Source of the DNA: an uncultured Candidatus Nitrosopumilus sp.
Lineage (GTDB): Archaea; Thermoproteota; Nitrososphaeria; Nitrososphaerales; Nitrosopumilaceae
DNA length: 64,000 bases
Assembly: GCA_951812645.1 (NCBI GenBank)
Contig: CATOSM010000001.1
Span: forward strand, 847,560-911,559
Reading direction: 5' to 3'
Shown: one piece after another, positions 18,083 to 27,370 of the stretch
Numbering within the stretch: the stretch's first letter is position 1
How the letters are laid out: each line of letters opens with the position of its first letter
Position numbers and translations under genes: made by a program
Notes under the pieces: generated by a model
Told to the model about the DNA's origin: nothing
The model's database searches: none
What the model saw: the letters and a program-made list of their open reading frames with translations, nothing else

Positions 18083-19321
18083 TTGGCTAAAATTTCCTCA
18101 ATTGAAGGACGTATTTTATTCAACAGTAGAGGCAGTAAAACAATCGAGGTAGATGTTCAATCAGATAACAGATTTTTAGGTAGAGTGTGTGCACCGTCAG
18201 GTGCAAGTGTAGGAAAACATGAGGCAGTTAGTTTTCCAAATGGAAATCCAGAAGAAAGTCTTAAAATTTTGAAAGGTAACTCTCAAAAATTTATCGGGTT
18301 GGAATCATCAGATCTAAAAGGAATTCATGACGTTTTAAAAAGTCTTGATGGCTCTGAAAATTATTCAGTAGTTGGAGGATCTTTAGCTTTTGCAGTTACA
18401 ATTGCCGCAATGGAATCAGCATCAAAAGCAAATGATGAACCATTATTCAAGGCACTCTCATCAGAATCTTCATTTAAATTTCCATTTCCACTAGGGAATA
18501 TTTTAGGAGGTGGTGCACATGCAGGACCCGGAACGCCAGATATTCAAGAAATACTAATTTGTGCAACAGGTTCTAAAACCATAGAAGATGCCATCGAAAC
18601 TAATCTATCAGTACACAAAGAATTACGTAAGGCATTAGAGAAAGAAGATCCCAATTTTACAAACGGCAGGGGTGATGAAGGTGGATGGGCACCAAAATTA
18701 GAAAATCAAAAAGCGCTAGAAATTTCTGCAAAGGCCTGTGAAAATTTAGGATTTACGCTGGGAAAAGAGGTCTCACTAGGAGTTGATTTTGCATCATCAA
18801 CGCAATGGAATGAAGAAAAAGGAAAATATGTTTACGATAGAGCAGGATTTGAAAATTCAACCGGGGAACAAATAGATTTTGCAGCAAACATTATTGATGA
18901 TTTTAAATTAATTTATGCAGAAGATGCAGTTCATGAAGAAGCATTTGAAGATATGTCAGAATTGACAAAAAAATTCCCAAATACCCTAGTAACTGGAGAC
19001 GACTTGACAGTTACTAACAAAAACATTCTAAAAAAGGCAATTGACAAAAAATCATGTAATGCGGCAATTTTAAAAGTCAATCAAGCAGGTAGTCTTTTTG
19101 ACGCTTTAGAATTTGCCGAGGAATCAACCCAAAACAACATCAAACTAATTACTTCACATCGATCTGGAGAATCCACAGATTCACAAATATCTCATATCGG
19201 TCTTGCTACAAAGTCAAAAATGCTCAAAGTAGGCATTGTTGGAGGCGAAAGAGTGGCAAAACTCAACGAATTATTACGACTGTCAGAGCATGATTTAATA
19301 CGCGGTATGGCAGAGATTTAA
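18083..19321 (+). CDS. eno: enolase (phosphopyruvate hydratase)
   Basis: 412 residues, starting at TTG 18083 (MAKISSIEGRILFNSRG). Interconverts 2-phosphoglycerate and phosphoenolpyruvate for gluconeogenesis or glycolysis. The N-terminal cap has APSGASVGKHEAV (mobile loop with the key Ser). The barrel has NILGGGAHAG, GRGDEGGWAP, Asp and Glu metal ligands in VSLGVDFA and YAEDAVHE and VTGDDLT, catalytic Lys in ILKVNQAGS, and SHRSGEST. All expected catalytic residues are present. It is separated by one base from rpoN and eight from rps2. Confidence 0.96.
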   Translation: MAKISSIEGRILFNSRGSKTIEVDVQSDNRFLGRVCAPSGASVGKHEAVSFPNGNPEESLKILKGNSQKFIGLESSDLKGIHDVLKSLDGSENYSVVGGSLAFAVTIAAMESASKANDEPLFKALSSESSFKFPFPLGNILGGGAHAGPGTPDIQEILICATGSKTIEDAIETNLSVHKELRKALEKEDPNFTNGRGDEGGWAPKLENQKALEISAKACENLGFTLGKEVSLGVDFASSTQWNEEKGKYVYDRAGFENSTGEQIDFAANIIDDFKLIYAEDAVHEEAFEDMSELTKKFPNTLVTGDDLTVTNKNILKKAIDKKSCNAAILKVNQAGSLFDALEFAEESTQNNIKLITSHRSGESTDSQISHIGLATKSKMLKVGIVGGERVAKLNELLRLSEHDLIRGMAEI

Positions 19322-19328
19322 AATCGTC

Positions 19329-19952
19329 ATGAGTCAACAAACTGAAGCAACTGACATCAAAAAGAAGGTTTTAGCTACCGGAATCAGGGTAGGTACACAG
19401 GTAAAGACAAAATTCATGAAACCGTTCATCACTAAAGCTAGTCCTGAAGGACTTTACATGCTTGATTTGGACATCACATTAGAAAAAATTGAAACGGCAG
19501 CCAAATTCATCAGCAGATTAGGCGCTGAAAATCTCATCGTATGCTCAGGCAGACAGTATGCAGAAACTCCAATTGAGAAATTCTGTGAACATTTGGGCTC
19601 TAAAAAACTGCTAAATAGATTCATGCCAGGAACTCTAACAAATCCATCATTACCGTATTACATTGAGCCAAAATTGGTTTTAATTTCAGATCCTCAAGTA
19701 GATGAACAAGCAATTATTGAAGCAACAAATGCAGGCATTCCAATTATCGGAATTGCAAATACGGACAACATTACATCAAATCTAGATGTAATTATTCCAG
19801 CAAACAATAGAGGAAGAAAGGCTCTTGCAACAGTTTACTGGCTATTGGTACGTCAAGTCTTAATTGAAAGAGGAGAATTGAAAGAAGGCGAACCAATGAA
19901 AGAAGAAATCGATGATTTTGAAACAAAGATTACCGAAGAAGAAATCGAATGA
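19329..19952 (+). CDS. rpsB: 30S ribosomal protein uS2
   Basis: 207 residues with the archaeal uS2 signatures: GIRVGTQVKTKFMKPFI near the N-terminus, LDLDITLEKIETAAKFISR, ENLIVCSGRQYA and RFMPGTLTNPSLPYYIEPKLVLISDP, followed by GIPIIGIANTDN. The C-terminus is acidic (EEIDDFETKITEEEIE). It binds at the back of the small subunit near the mRNA exit. The stop is followed after 22 bp by the mevalonate kinase start. Its place between enolase and mevalonate kinase matches the layout known in many archaea. Confidence 0.96.
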   Translation: MSQQTEATDIKKKVLATGIRVGTQVKTKFMKPFITKASPEGLYMLDLDITLEKIETAAKFISRLGAENLIVCSGRQYAETPIEKFCEHLGSKKLLNRFMPGTLTNPSLPYYIEPKLVLISDPQVDEQAIIEATNAGIPIIGIANTDNITSNLDVIIPANNRGRKALATVYWLLVRQVLIERGELKEGEPMKEEIDDFETKITEEEIE

Positions 19953-19974
19953 TTTTCATGATTCTAGCGTTCTA

Positions 19975-20916
19975 TTGAAATCCAAAGCTTCTGCGCCTGC
20001 AAAAGTAATTCTTTTTGGCGAACATTTTGTAGTATATGGCGTAAAAGCAATCCTATGCGCAATAGACAAAAGGGTTACAGTAACTGCAGAAACAATTCAA
20101 GAAAGGAAAATCTTAATCAAATCAGATATTGGTAATTTAGAGTTGGAATCAGGGGGAAAAATTTCAGAGATAAATTCCCCACTAGAGCCTTTTTATTATT
20201 TAGCAGACAAAATTTTAAAAAATCAAAACATTGGAATTCAAATTAATGTAGAATCAGATATTCCGTTAGGCGTAGGATTGGGATCTTCATCGGCATGTTG
20301 TGTTGCAGGAGCTGCAGCAATCTCAAGATTATTCAAAGAAACATCCAAAGAAGAAATTTTAGAGCTTGCAATAGAAGCTGAAAAAACTATTTTTGAGAAT
20401 ACGTCAGGAGCAGATTGCACTGTATGCACATATGGAGGAATAATGGAATATGATGGGATAAACGGATTCAAAAAAATAGAATCTGAGCCTAATTTCCACC
20501 TAGTAATTGCAAATTCAAACATAGAACATTCAACAAAATCAGTAGTTGAAGGAGTTAAACAATTCAAGGAAAGGGATGAAAATAATTTTTCTTCATTATG
20601 TGAAAAAGAGTCAAAATTGATTAAAGAGGCACTAAAATTCTTAAAAGAAAACAACATAAGTGAATTAGGAAACAAGGCTTCTGAAAATCAAGAATATTTA
20701 GAAACGATTGGGATTTCAAATGATCAATTAAGAAAAATGATTCAAATAGGAAACAACAGATCATTTGGATCAAAAATAACTGGTGCAGGAGGCGGAGGAT
20801 GCATATTTGCCATAACTGAGGAATCAAATGTTACAGAAGCAATGAACAATTTCAAGAATGAGAATTATGATTGTTTTTCAGTCAAAATTGATTTTAAAGG
20901 ACTGGATACTTTTTAA
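19975..20916 (+). CDS. mvk: mevalonate kinase
   Basis: About 313 residues. Phosphorylates mevalonate at the 5 position with ATP. GHMP kinase motifs are clear: SAPAKVILFGEHFVVYG at the N-terminus, the phosphate loop PLGVGLGSSSACCVAGA, Glu/Asp residues around NTSGADCTVCTYGG (catalytic Asp) and the C-terminal ITGAGGGGCIFA. I chose TTG 19975 (MKSKASAPAKV) because it matches the family start; a frame-open ATG at 19912 lies inside rps2 and would add 21 residues with no similarity. It is followed by isopentenyl phosphate kinase, so the archaeal form of the mevalonate pathway is encoded here. Confidence 0.94.
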   Translation: MKSKASAPAKVILFGEHFVVYGVKAILCAIDKRVTVTAETIQERKILIKSDIGNLELESGGKISEINSPLEPFYYLADKILKNQNIGIQINVESDIPLGVGLGSSSACCVAGAAAISRLFKETSKEEILELAIEAEKTIFENTSGADCTVCTYGGIMEYDGINGFKKIESEPNFHLVIANSNIEHSTKSVVEGVKQFKERDENNFSSLCEKESKLIKEALKFLKENNISELGNKASENQEYLETIGISNDQLRKMIQIGNNRSFGSKITGAGGGGCIFAITEESNVTEAMNNFKNENYDCFSVKIDFKGLDTF

Positions 20917-20939
20917 CTGATCAGATTGATCTGGACAGC

Positions 20940-21692
20940 ATGATACTGATAAAATTAGGCGGTTCAATTATCACAAATAAAGAAAAACCGTTATCGGCCA
21001 GAAGAAAGACAGTAGAAAATCTGACAAAAGGTCTGAAGAAAATTAATGAGCCAATAATAATTGTCCATGGAGGCGGATCCTATGGTCATTACTGGTCAGT
21101 AAAATATGATATGCACACCAAAGAAAGAAAATACGATCTACGTGGAGTTTCAATTGTCAAAAATTCAATGATTGAATTAAATAAAATAATTTTAGATTCA
21201 ATGATAAAAAACAAACTTAATCCATATTGTCTTCCACCTACAGATTTTATGTCAGGAAATAAACCCATTTCTAAAAAAATCAAAGAAATTGAAAAAATTT
21301 CTAAATCAGGCTTGATTCCAGTCACATTTGGAGATGCCTTGTGGTATGGTCAAAAAAAAACATACATCTTATCTGGAGACAGAATTATGACACATCTTGC
21401 AAAAGCACTAGAACCAAGACTGTGTGTTTTTGCACTAAATGAAGACGGACTATATTCGGATCTAAAATCAAAAAAGTTAATCCATGAACTTCAAGGTGAA
21501 AAACCAGACATTTCTGAAAATAAAATGGATGTAACAGGCGGAATGACTAGAAAAGTAGAAGAAGCATCAAAAATTTCGAAGATGGGGTTGAATGTTTTCC
21601 TTGTAAATGGAAATAAACCAGATAGAATTGTGAAAGCGGTTAAAGATAAGACATTTGAAGGTACGTTGTTTAGAGGTAAAAGGAATGTCTGA
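20940..21692 (+). CDS. ipk: isopentenyl phosphate kinase
   Basis: 250 residues of the amino acid kinase superfamily. It converts isopentenyl phosphate to isopentenyl diphosphate, the last step of the archaeal mevalonate pathway. Motifs: MILIKLGGSIITNK (Gly-rich and Lys ATP contacts), IIVHGGGSYGHYWSVKYD (the His of the SGH motif is diagnostic for IPK over other kinases), VTFGDALW and LSGDRIMTHLAKAL, then MDVTGGMTRKVEEA. The end overlaps the Idi-like gene start by eight bases, so the two are translated together. Confidence 0.94.
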   Translation: MILIKLGGSIITNKEKPLSARRKTVENLTKGLKKINEPIIIVHGGGSYGHYWSVKYDMHTKERKYDLRGVSIVKNSMIELNKIILDSMIKNKLNPYCLPPTDFMSGNKPISKKIKEIEKISKSGLIPVTFGDALWYGQKKTYILSGDRIMTHLAKALEPRLCVFALNEDGLYSDLKSKKLIHELQGEKPDISENKMDVTGGMTRKVEEASKISKMGLNVFLVNGNKPDRIVKAVKDKTFEGTLFRGKRNV

Positions 21693-22335
21693 AGAATTTG
21701 TAATACTAGTTGATGAAAATGATAATCCGATAGGGACTGAAGAAAAAGTAAAATGTCATTTACCAAACGGAAAACTTCACAGGGCATTTACTGCCTTACT
21801 GTTTGATGGCGATGGGCGGTTAGCTCTTACGAGAAGAGCTAAAGAAAAAATGCTCTGGCCAAATGATTGGGATGGAACATTTGCAAGCCATCCAAGAGAA
21901 TCTGAAACATATGTTTCGTCCGGAGAAAGAAGAATGCCTGAAGAACTAGGAATTACAGGCACTCTAGATTATTTACACAAGTTTGAATATCATGTTCCAT
22001 ACAAAGATGTAGGTTCTGAAAACGAAATCTGTGGAACGTTAATTGGAATAATTGACAAATCTACAGAGCTAAAAGAAATTGAAGGAGAAATAGATGAGAT
22101 AAAATGGATTTCGGCAAAGCAATTACTCTTAGAATTGGAGGAAAATCCAGAGACCTATTGTCCTTGGATGCTTATCGCACTCGAATTACTAGATAAATCA
22201 GACAAGTCCATGCTTGAAAAGCACACAAATGTCTTATCTGCATGGATAGACAGTGAAGTTCATGATGGATTGCAAAAAGCAATTAAGATTCACCTGCCAA
22301 ACGAAAAATGGAGACTGGTAAATGAAAAAAACTAA
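21685..22335 (+). CDS. idi: type I isopentenyl-diphosphate isomerase-like Nudix protein lacking the catalytic Cys
   Basis: 216 residues from ATG 21685 (MSEEFVILVDENDNPIG). Expected role is IPP to DMAPP isomerisation before prenyl chain synthesis. Metal ligands of the type I enzyme are kept: His25, His32 (KCHLPNGKLHRAF), His69 (ASHP) and the Glu pair in SENEICG. The position of the general acid Cys67 of the E. coli enzyme is Ala67 here (DGTFASHP instead of TNSVCGHP). The C-terminal 40 residues (SDKSMLEKHTNVLSAWID) extend past the bacterial enzyme. Position between IPK and GGPP synthase strongly supports an isoprenoid role; either chemistry differs or another residue, for instance Cys24, substitutes. 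Confidence 0.78.
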   Translation: MSEEFVILVDENDNPIGTEEKVKCHLPNGKLHRAFTALLFDGDGRLALTRRAKEKMLWPNDWDGTFASHPRESETYVSSGERRMPEELGITGTLDYLHKFEYHVPYKDVGSENEICGTLIGIIDKSTELKEIEGEIDEIKWISAKQLLLELEENPETYCPWMLIALELLDKSDKSMLEKHTNVLSAWIDSEVHDGLQKAIKIHLPNEKWRLVNEKN

Positions 22336-23302
22336 ACAAATTGAAAAAAATGCAAAAACAGTAAACAGATATCTCAACTCAAAATTAAAAGGGAATCCAA
22401 AAAGACTCTATGACGCTGCAGGACATCTAATCGCCAACGGTGGAAAAAGACTTAGGCCACATATGGCGATTAAAAGTTGTCAAGTTTTAAAAGGTAAAAC
22501 ATCCAATGCGATGCCTGCCGCAAGTGCAGTCGAAATGATTCACAATTTCTCATTAGTTCATGATGACATCATGGATAATGACGAGATGCGTCATGGAGTT
22601 CCTACAGTACATAAAAAATTCGGCATGTCAATTGCAATTTTAGCAGGAGATGTCTTATTTTCAAAAGCATTTCAAGTGATTGCTGATTCAAGATTATCAG
22701 CAAATGCAACTGCACAGCTTGTTTCTAGACTTTCAAAAGCTTGTGTAGACATTTGTGAAGGTCAGTTACTAGATGTAAAAATGGCTGAAGAGAGAAAAAT
22801 TCCTTCTCAAACAGAATACATTGCAATGATAGGGAAAAAAACAGCTGCGCTATTTGATGTGTCTTGTGCAATGGGTGCAATTTGTGCGACTAACAAAACA
22901 ACAGACATTTCAAATCTTTCATCATTTGGAAGGAATTTAGGAATTGCATTTCAAATTACAGATGATCTTATTGGCGTAATGGGAGATCCAAAAATTACAA
23001 AAAAACCAGTAGGTAATGATTTGAGAGAAGGTAAAAAGTCACTTCCAATTCTAATGGCAATAAGATTAGCAAAAGGAAACGACAAAAAAATTATTTTAAA
23101 ATCATTTGGAAATCCGAAGATTTCTAGAAAAGATCTTGGCAAATCAGTAGAAGTGATTAGATCCTTAGGAATTGAACAAGATGTGAGAAAACAGGCTCTA
23201 AAATACGCAGAAAAAGCCAAAAAATCATTGACAAAATATTCCGGTCCTGCCAAAATAGAATTAATCTCACTGTTAGATTTTGTAGTTAAAAGAAATCTAT
23301 AG
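22322..23302 (+). CDS. geranylgeranyl diphosphate synthase-type polyprenyl synthetase
   Basis: 326 residues of the trans-prenyltransferase family; adds IPP units to allylic diphosphates to make C20 (or longer) chains for ether lipids. Motifs: GGKRLRPHMAIKSC, the first Asp-rich motif VHDDIMDNDEMRHGVPTVH, GDVLFSKAFQ, KTAALFDVSC and the second Asp-rich motif FQITDDLIGVMGD. Residues before the first Asp-rich motif (VEMIHNFSLVHDD) hold a Phe-Ser pair, whose bulk sets chain length. The start overlaps idi by 14 bases. A second paralogue lies at 52772-53623. Confidence 0.93.
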   Translation: MKKTKQIEKNAKTVNRYLNSKLKGNPKRLYDAAGHLIANGGKRLRPHMAIKSCQVLKGKTSNAMPAASAVEMIHNFSLVHDDIMDNDEMRHGVPTVHKKFGMSIAILAGDVLFSKAFQVIADSRLSANATAQLVSRLSKACVDICEGQLLDVKMAEERKIPSQTEYIAMIGKKTAALFDVSCAMGAICATNKTTDISNLSSFGRNLGIAFQITDDLIGVMGDPKITKKPVGNDLREGKKSLPILMAIRLAKGNDKKIILKSFGNPKISRKDLGKSVEVIRSLGIEQDVRKQALKYAEKAKKSLTKYSGPAKIELISLLDFVVKRNL

Positions 23303-23322
23303 CCACATAGGGAAGAATCAGC

Positions 23323-25032
23323 ATGGATGGAGAACTAAGAAAAGAGGTCAGAAAAATGGCTCTTCAAAATGCTTTTGAGTACGGTGGAGAAGCTAGAGAT
23401 AAAATTATCTTAGGAAAAATTCTTGGAACAAAACCAGAATTTAGAAGTAAAGTAAAGGAAATTTCACCAGAGATATCAGAAATAGTTACATCGGTAAATC
23501 AATTATCGCCTGAAGAACAAGAAAATGAAATCAAAGGACACTTTCCTGAACTTTTAGCACCGAAAGAAAAAATTGAAGAAAGAGAAGGACTGCCAGAACT
23601 AAAGGATGCAGAGCAAGGCAAAGTCATAACAAGATTTCCTCCCGAACCAAACGGATATCCTCACATAGGCCATGCAAAAGCTGCAATCATTAATTCAGAA
23701 TATGCAAAGATGTATGGGGGTAAATTCATTCTCAGAATGGATGATACAAATCCAGAAGCGGAAAGAATGGAATATCATGCAGCAATCAAAGTAGGATTAG
23801 AATGGTTAGGAATTGAATTTGATACAGTAAAAAGCACATCTGACGATATGGAGTTGTTTTATCAAAAAGGAAATGAGTTGATCAGTTCAGGCAAGGCCTA
23901 CGTGTGTACTTGTAAAAGAGAGGACATTAGTAGAAACAGAAGGGAAAGAAAAGCTTGCAAATGCAGCAGAGAAGATATTGAAAAAAATAATAAAAATTGG
24001 GAAAAGATGAATGAGAAATTCAAACCAGGAGATGCAATAGTAAGATTTCGTGGAGACATGAAGGCAGATAATGCCGTAATGCGAGATCCAGTATTATTTA
24101 GAATCATTGAAGGAAAACATTACACGCTAGGGGAGAGATATAGGATTTGGCCAAGTTACGACATGGCCGTAGCTATTGAGGATAGCATAGATGGTGTCAC
24201 TCACGCCTTCCGTTCCAAAGAGTTTGAATTGAGAAAAGAGCTAACTGATGCGATTTTAGACGCACTTGTAATGAGAAAGCCATCACAGGGGTTTTTCTCA
24301 CGGCTAGAATTCAAAGGAATGCCTATTTCAAAGAGAATAATCAAACCGCTGATAGAAGAAGGGAAGGTTTCATGGTATGATGATCCTAGATTACCAACTC
24401 TAGAGGCATTAAGACGGAGAGGAATCAAACCAGAAGCAATTAGAAAGTTCATCATGTCTTTGGGTTTAACCAAAGCAAACACACTCGCACCATTTGATTC
24501 GCTTGAAGCATTTAACAGAAAATTTGTAGATGCAGATAGCATAAGATTATTCATGGTAAATGATGCAAAAAAACTCAAAGTACAGAAATTATCAATGGCA
24601 TCAGTAGAAATTCCAAATCATCCAATTAATGACATGGGAAAGAGAAAAATTGAGATAGATGGGAATTTTTACATTTCAGGGGACGATGCACAAGATATCA
24701 AAGAAGGAACACAAATTCGTTTGTTAGGACTAGGAAATGTATCAATTACGAAGGAAGGCATGGAGTTAGAAGGGGATTTTATTGAAAATGATGATACAGC
24801 AAATGTTCCAAAAATTCAGTGGGTTCCACAAAAAACAGCACATGGAATCAGGATGGTAATTCCAAAGACATTGTTTAATGGAGAAGAATTTAATGAGGAT
24901 AGTTTAGAAGAATTAGACGTTTATACAGAACCGCATTATCTACAATTAAAGGAGGGAGAAGAAATTCAGTTTGTCAGATTTGGATATTGTAGAAAAGATT
25001 CACAAAATCAAGCAATTTTTACACACAAGTGA
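23323..25032 (+). CDS. gltX: glutamyl-tRNA synthetase (archaeal type)
   Basis: 569 residues. Class I synthetase of the archaeal/eukaryal GluRS subgroup with an all-beta anticodon domain. The HIGH-type motif is FPPEPNGYPHIGHAKAA (about 104-120), followed by MDDTNPEAER; the KMSKS loop is the reduced MPISKRIIKPLI. A Cys/Lys-rich insert (CTCKREDISRNRRERKACKC) forms the zinc-like knob near the acceptor end. In archaea this enzyme also charges tRNA-Gln with Glu for later amidation. It ends the isoprenoid run and is followed after six bases by an FAH-family gene. Confidence 0.94.
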   Translation: MDGELRKEVRKMALQNAFEYGGEARDKIILGKILGTKPEFRSKVKEISPEISEIVTSVNQLSPEEQENEIKGHFPELLAPKEKIEEREGLPELKDAEQGKVITRFPPEPNGYPHIGHAKAAIINSEYAKMYGGKFILRMDDTNPEAERMEYHAAIKVGLEWLGIEFDTVKSTSDDMELFYQKGNELISSGKAYVCTCKREDISRNRRERKACKCSREDIEKNNKNWEKMNEKFKPGDAIVRFRGDMKADNAVMRDPVLFRIIEGKHYTLGERYRIWPSYDMAVAIEDSIDGVTHAFRSKEFELRKELTDAILDALVMRKPSQGFFSRLEFKGMPISKRIIKPLIEEGKVSWYDDPRLPTLEALRRRGIKPEAIRKFIMSLGLTKANTLAPFDSLEAFNRKFVDADSIRLFMVNDAKKLKVQKLSMASVEIPNHPINDMGKRKIEIDGNFYISGDDAQDIKEGTQIRLLGLGNVSITKEGMELEGDFIENDDTANVPKIQWVPQKTAHGIRMVIPKTLFNGEEFNEDSLEELDVYTEPHYLQLKEGEEIQFVRFGYCRKDSQNQAIFTHK

Positions 25033-25038
25033 TCAGTA

Positions 25039-25908
25039 ATGAAAATAGCAAGACTATCGCGTGACGATAATGAGACATATGGTTTTGTCAAAGGAGATAA
25101 AGTATCAACCAAAGATGAGATTACTTACTTGACTGGAGTTCCAATTCCTCAAAATGTAAAAGATTTTCTTTTTGATGGATGGTATGATGAAATTAAAAAT
25201 AAAACTAACGAATTGCCGTATGGTGAAAGTATTTCCAAATACAAAATATTGCCACCAATTCCAAATCCCAATAAAATAATTTGTCTAGCATTCAATTATG
25301 TAGATCATGCCAGAGAACAAGGATTACAGGCACCAGAAGATCCTGCCATTGTGATAAAACCCCGAACCGCATTAAACGGTACAAATTCAGACATAGTATG
25401 CCCAGATTTTGTCACACAGTTGGATTATGAAGTAGAATTAGCATTAGTAATCGGGAAGAATTGTAAAAACGTCAGCATGGATGAGGCCTTTGATATGATA
25501 TTTGGATATATGGTATTCAATGACGTTTCAGCAAGAGATATTCAATTCAAAGATAAACAATTCACAAGAGGCAAAAGTTTTGATTCATTTGCGCCGTGTG
25601 GGCCATGGATAACAACAAAAGATGAGATCAAGGATCCTCAAAAACTCAAAATGACAACAAAGATCAATGGGGAATTAAGACAAAGTTCATCATCAGAGAG
25701 CATGTTTATTAAAATTCCAGAAATTGTGTCAAAGATATCCAAAGTCATGACACTTGAAAAAGGCGACATCATTTCTACGGGAACGCCAGCAGGAGTAATG
25801 CTGAACAAACCAAATGCGGTGTTTCTCAAAGACGGAGACAAGGTAGAGATGGAAATTGAGAATTTAGGTACGCTCAACAACACTGTCAAAATTACCAAAT
25901 CAAACTAA
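25039..25908 (+). CDS. fumarylacetoacetate hydrolase-family protein
   Basis: 289 residues with an N-terminal small domain and a C-terminal FAH barrel. Metal and catalytic motifs: IICLAFNYVDHAREQG, LDYEVELALVIGKN (metal ligands Glu and Glu), YMVFNDVSARDIQFKD, RGKSFDSFAPCGPWITTKDEI and GDIISTGTPAGV. This family includes acylpyruvate hydrolases, oxaloacetate decarboxylases and 2-oxo acid hydratases; the sequence does not fix the substrate. It follows gltX at six bases and converges with the GNAT gene with a four-base overlap. Confidence 0.85.
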   Translation: MKIARLSRDDNETYGFVKGDKVSTKDEITYLTGVPIPQNVKDFLFDGWYDEIKNKTNELPYGESISKYKILPPIPNPNKIICLAFNYVDHAREQGLQAPEDPAIVIKPRTALNGTNSDIVCPDFVTQLDYEVELALVIGKNCKNVSMDEAFDMIFGYMVFNDVSARDIQFKDKQFTRGKSFDSFAPCGPWITTKDEIKDPQKLKMTTKINGELRQSSSSESMFIKIPEIVSKISKVMTLEKGDIISTGTPAGVMLNKPNAVFLKDGDKVEMEIENLGTLNNTVKITKSN

Positions 25909-26693
25909 ACCAAAGATTTCTTCATCAAATGAAATGAAATTCTAGATTCTAATGAATCAAAATCGGGTAATTTCTCTTTAGTTAGAATTTGAACTCTTTC
26001 ATAACTTCTATTCAGACCATAATCTTGCAAAAAAGATAAAATTCCAGATGTAGATTCATTTGAACCAGAAAATAAAGTTACTATCAGTGTTTTAGAAAAA
26101 TGTTCAGAATCAGTAAGAATTGCAACCGAGTTTTCGGTGCTCGCAGACGAGGTAACAATTCTATTTTGATCATATAATAAATTCAGAGTTACATCATCAA
26201 AAGGAAGCCATCTCCAAGATTTTACATAATGAGAACGAGATGTAAGATCAGGTGGTTTTTCAAAAGACACATGGTGGTTTGGGTTAATTTTTGGCTCAAT
26301 CGAATAAAAATTCCACGTTTCAAAAATTTGATAGCCTAAGGAATTTGCCATGGAGATGGAGATGGAATTTTCAGTGTCAATCAGCATGTATGAAAAGGAG
26401 AGGTTTTTTGCTACCCCAACAGATTCAGCATGTTTCACCAATTCTGAGGCAATGTTTTGACGTCGGAAAGATGAATCAATCCTAATTCCTTCAATCCAAA
26501 TTTGATCATCAGAATAAAATGCATGACAAATACCAACAGGATGTGGTTTTTGGCCTAAAAACAGATGGCCTTCAGATAGCCAAAAATTCCAAACATGTTC
26601 AACATAATCACCCCAAGAAAAAGTATTTTTACAAAATTTTAAAACTCGGAATTTGTCTGCGTCATTTGCTTCTCGTATTTCCAAATTTGCCAT
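25905..26693 (-). CDS. GNAT-family N-acetyltransferase with C-terminal extension
   Basis: About 262 residues from ATG 26693 (MANLEIREANDADKF); an ATG two codons upstream is also possible. The GNAT domain occupies about 1-140: an acyl-CoA binding motif IRIDSSFRRQNIASELVKHAES, then MLIDTENSISISMANSLGYQIFETWNFY, the usual beta-bulge and C-terminal strand. Residues 150-262 form a second alpha/beta unit with no known motif (VAILTDSEHFSKTLIVTLFSG), which may be a degenerate second acetyltransferase half. The substrate is unknown. It diverges from the Rieske gene by about 40 bp. Confidence 0.78.
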   Translation of the reverse strand: MANLEIREANDADKFRVLKFCKNTFSWGDYVEHVWNFWLSEGHLFLGQKPHPVGICHAFYSDDQIWIEGIRIDSSFRRQNIASELVKHAESVGVAKNLSFSYMLIDTENSISISMANSLGYQIFETWNFYSIEPKINPNHHVSFEKPPDLTSRSHYVKSWRWLPFDDVTLNLLYDQNRIVTSSASTENSVAILTDSEHFSKTLIVTLFSGSNESTSGILSFLQDYGLNRSYERVQILTKEKLPDFDSLESRISFHLMKKSLV

Positions 26694-26734
26694 ATACACA
26701 AAAAATTATTAGGAATGATTAGATAAAAACCTCA

Positions 26735-27043
26735 ATGGGAAGAATTATTGCCGGTAAAACATCAGATATGCCACCTGGAAAAATGATCAAAGTGTCAATT
26801 GATGGTAGAGATGTGTTAGTTGCTAATATCGATGGAGAGTATTGTGCTACAGATGATTCATGTACACATTCAGGTTCTAGCCTATCAGAAGGAAAATTGG
26901 ACGGGTGTACTATTACCTGCGGATGGCACAAAGCAGAATTTGATTGTAAAACGGGCAAGCTGTTGAAATTTCCTGCAAAAATTAGAGATTTGACATCGTA
27001 CAATGTTGTCGTAGAATCAGACAATGTTTTTGTAGAGATGTAA
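26735..27043 (+). CDS. Rieske-type [2Fe-2S] ferredoxin
   Basis: 102 residues, soluble, without signal peptide or membrane anchor. The cluster ligands are Cys43-Thr-His45 (CTHSGSSLSEG) and Cys62-Gly-Trp-His65 (CGWHKAEFD), the two-Cys, two-His Rieske pattern with 16 residues between. The size and the Trp in the second motif match bacterial/archaeal ferredoxin components of aromatic dioxygenases and nitrite reductase small subunits rather than bc1 Rieske proteins. It would carry electrons in the cytoplasm; its partner is not evident here. Diverges from the GNAT gene. Confidence 0.9.
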   Translation: MGRIIAGKTSDMPPGKMIKVSIDGRDVLVANIDGEYCATDDSCTHSGSSLSEGKLDGCTITCGWHKAEFDCKTGKLLKFPAKIRDLTSYNVVVESDNVFVEM

Positions 27044-27078
27044 CTATATACTTCTAATTTTTAAGATAAGGTGTAAAA

Positions 27079-27348
27079 ATGGCTGATGAAGCACAAAATA
27101 AAGAATCGATGAAAGAGGCAATTGAAACACTTGAGCAAATTACTGCCAGCAATTCAACCCCTAAAACAATTAAAAAGTCCATTACCGATTTGATTGCAGA
27201 TCTGAATAATCAGGAATATTCATTATCAGTCAGAGCGGCAAATACAATTAGTCTATTAGATGATGTTACACAAGACCCCAACATGCCATCATATGTTAGG
27301 ACCCAATTATGGCAGGCAGTTTCAAAATTAGAAAGCATAAGAGAATAA
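27079..27348 (+). CDS. UPF0147 family protein
   Basis: 89 residues, helical and acidic. It matches the archaeal UPF0147 pattern: MKEAIETLEQITASNSTPK, then KSITDLIADLNNQEYSLSVRAANTISLLDDVTQDPNMPSYVRTQ, where NMPSYVRTQLWQAVSKLE is the most conserved part. No function is established for the family. Thirty-five bases separate it from the Rieske gene and 22 bp from the methyltransferase gene, in the same direction. Confidence 0.85.
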   Translation: MADEAQNKESMKEAIETLEQITASNSTPKTIKKSITDLIADLNNQEYSLSVRAANTISLLDDVTQDPNMPSYVRTQLWQAVSKLESIRE

Positions 27349-27370
27349 ATTCTCGTTTATTTTATTAAAC

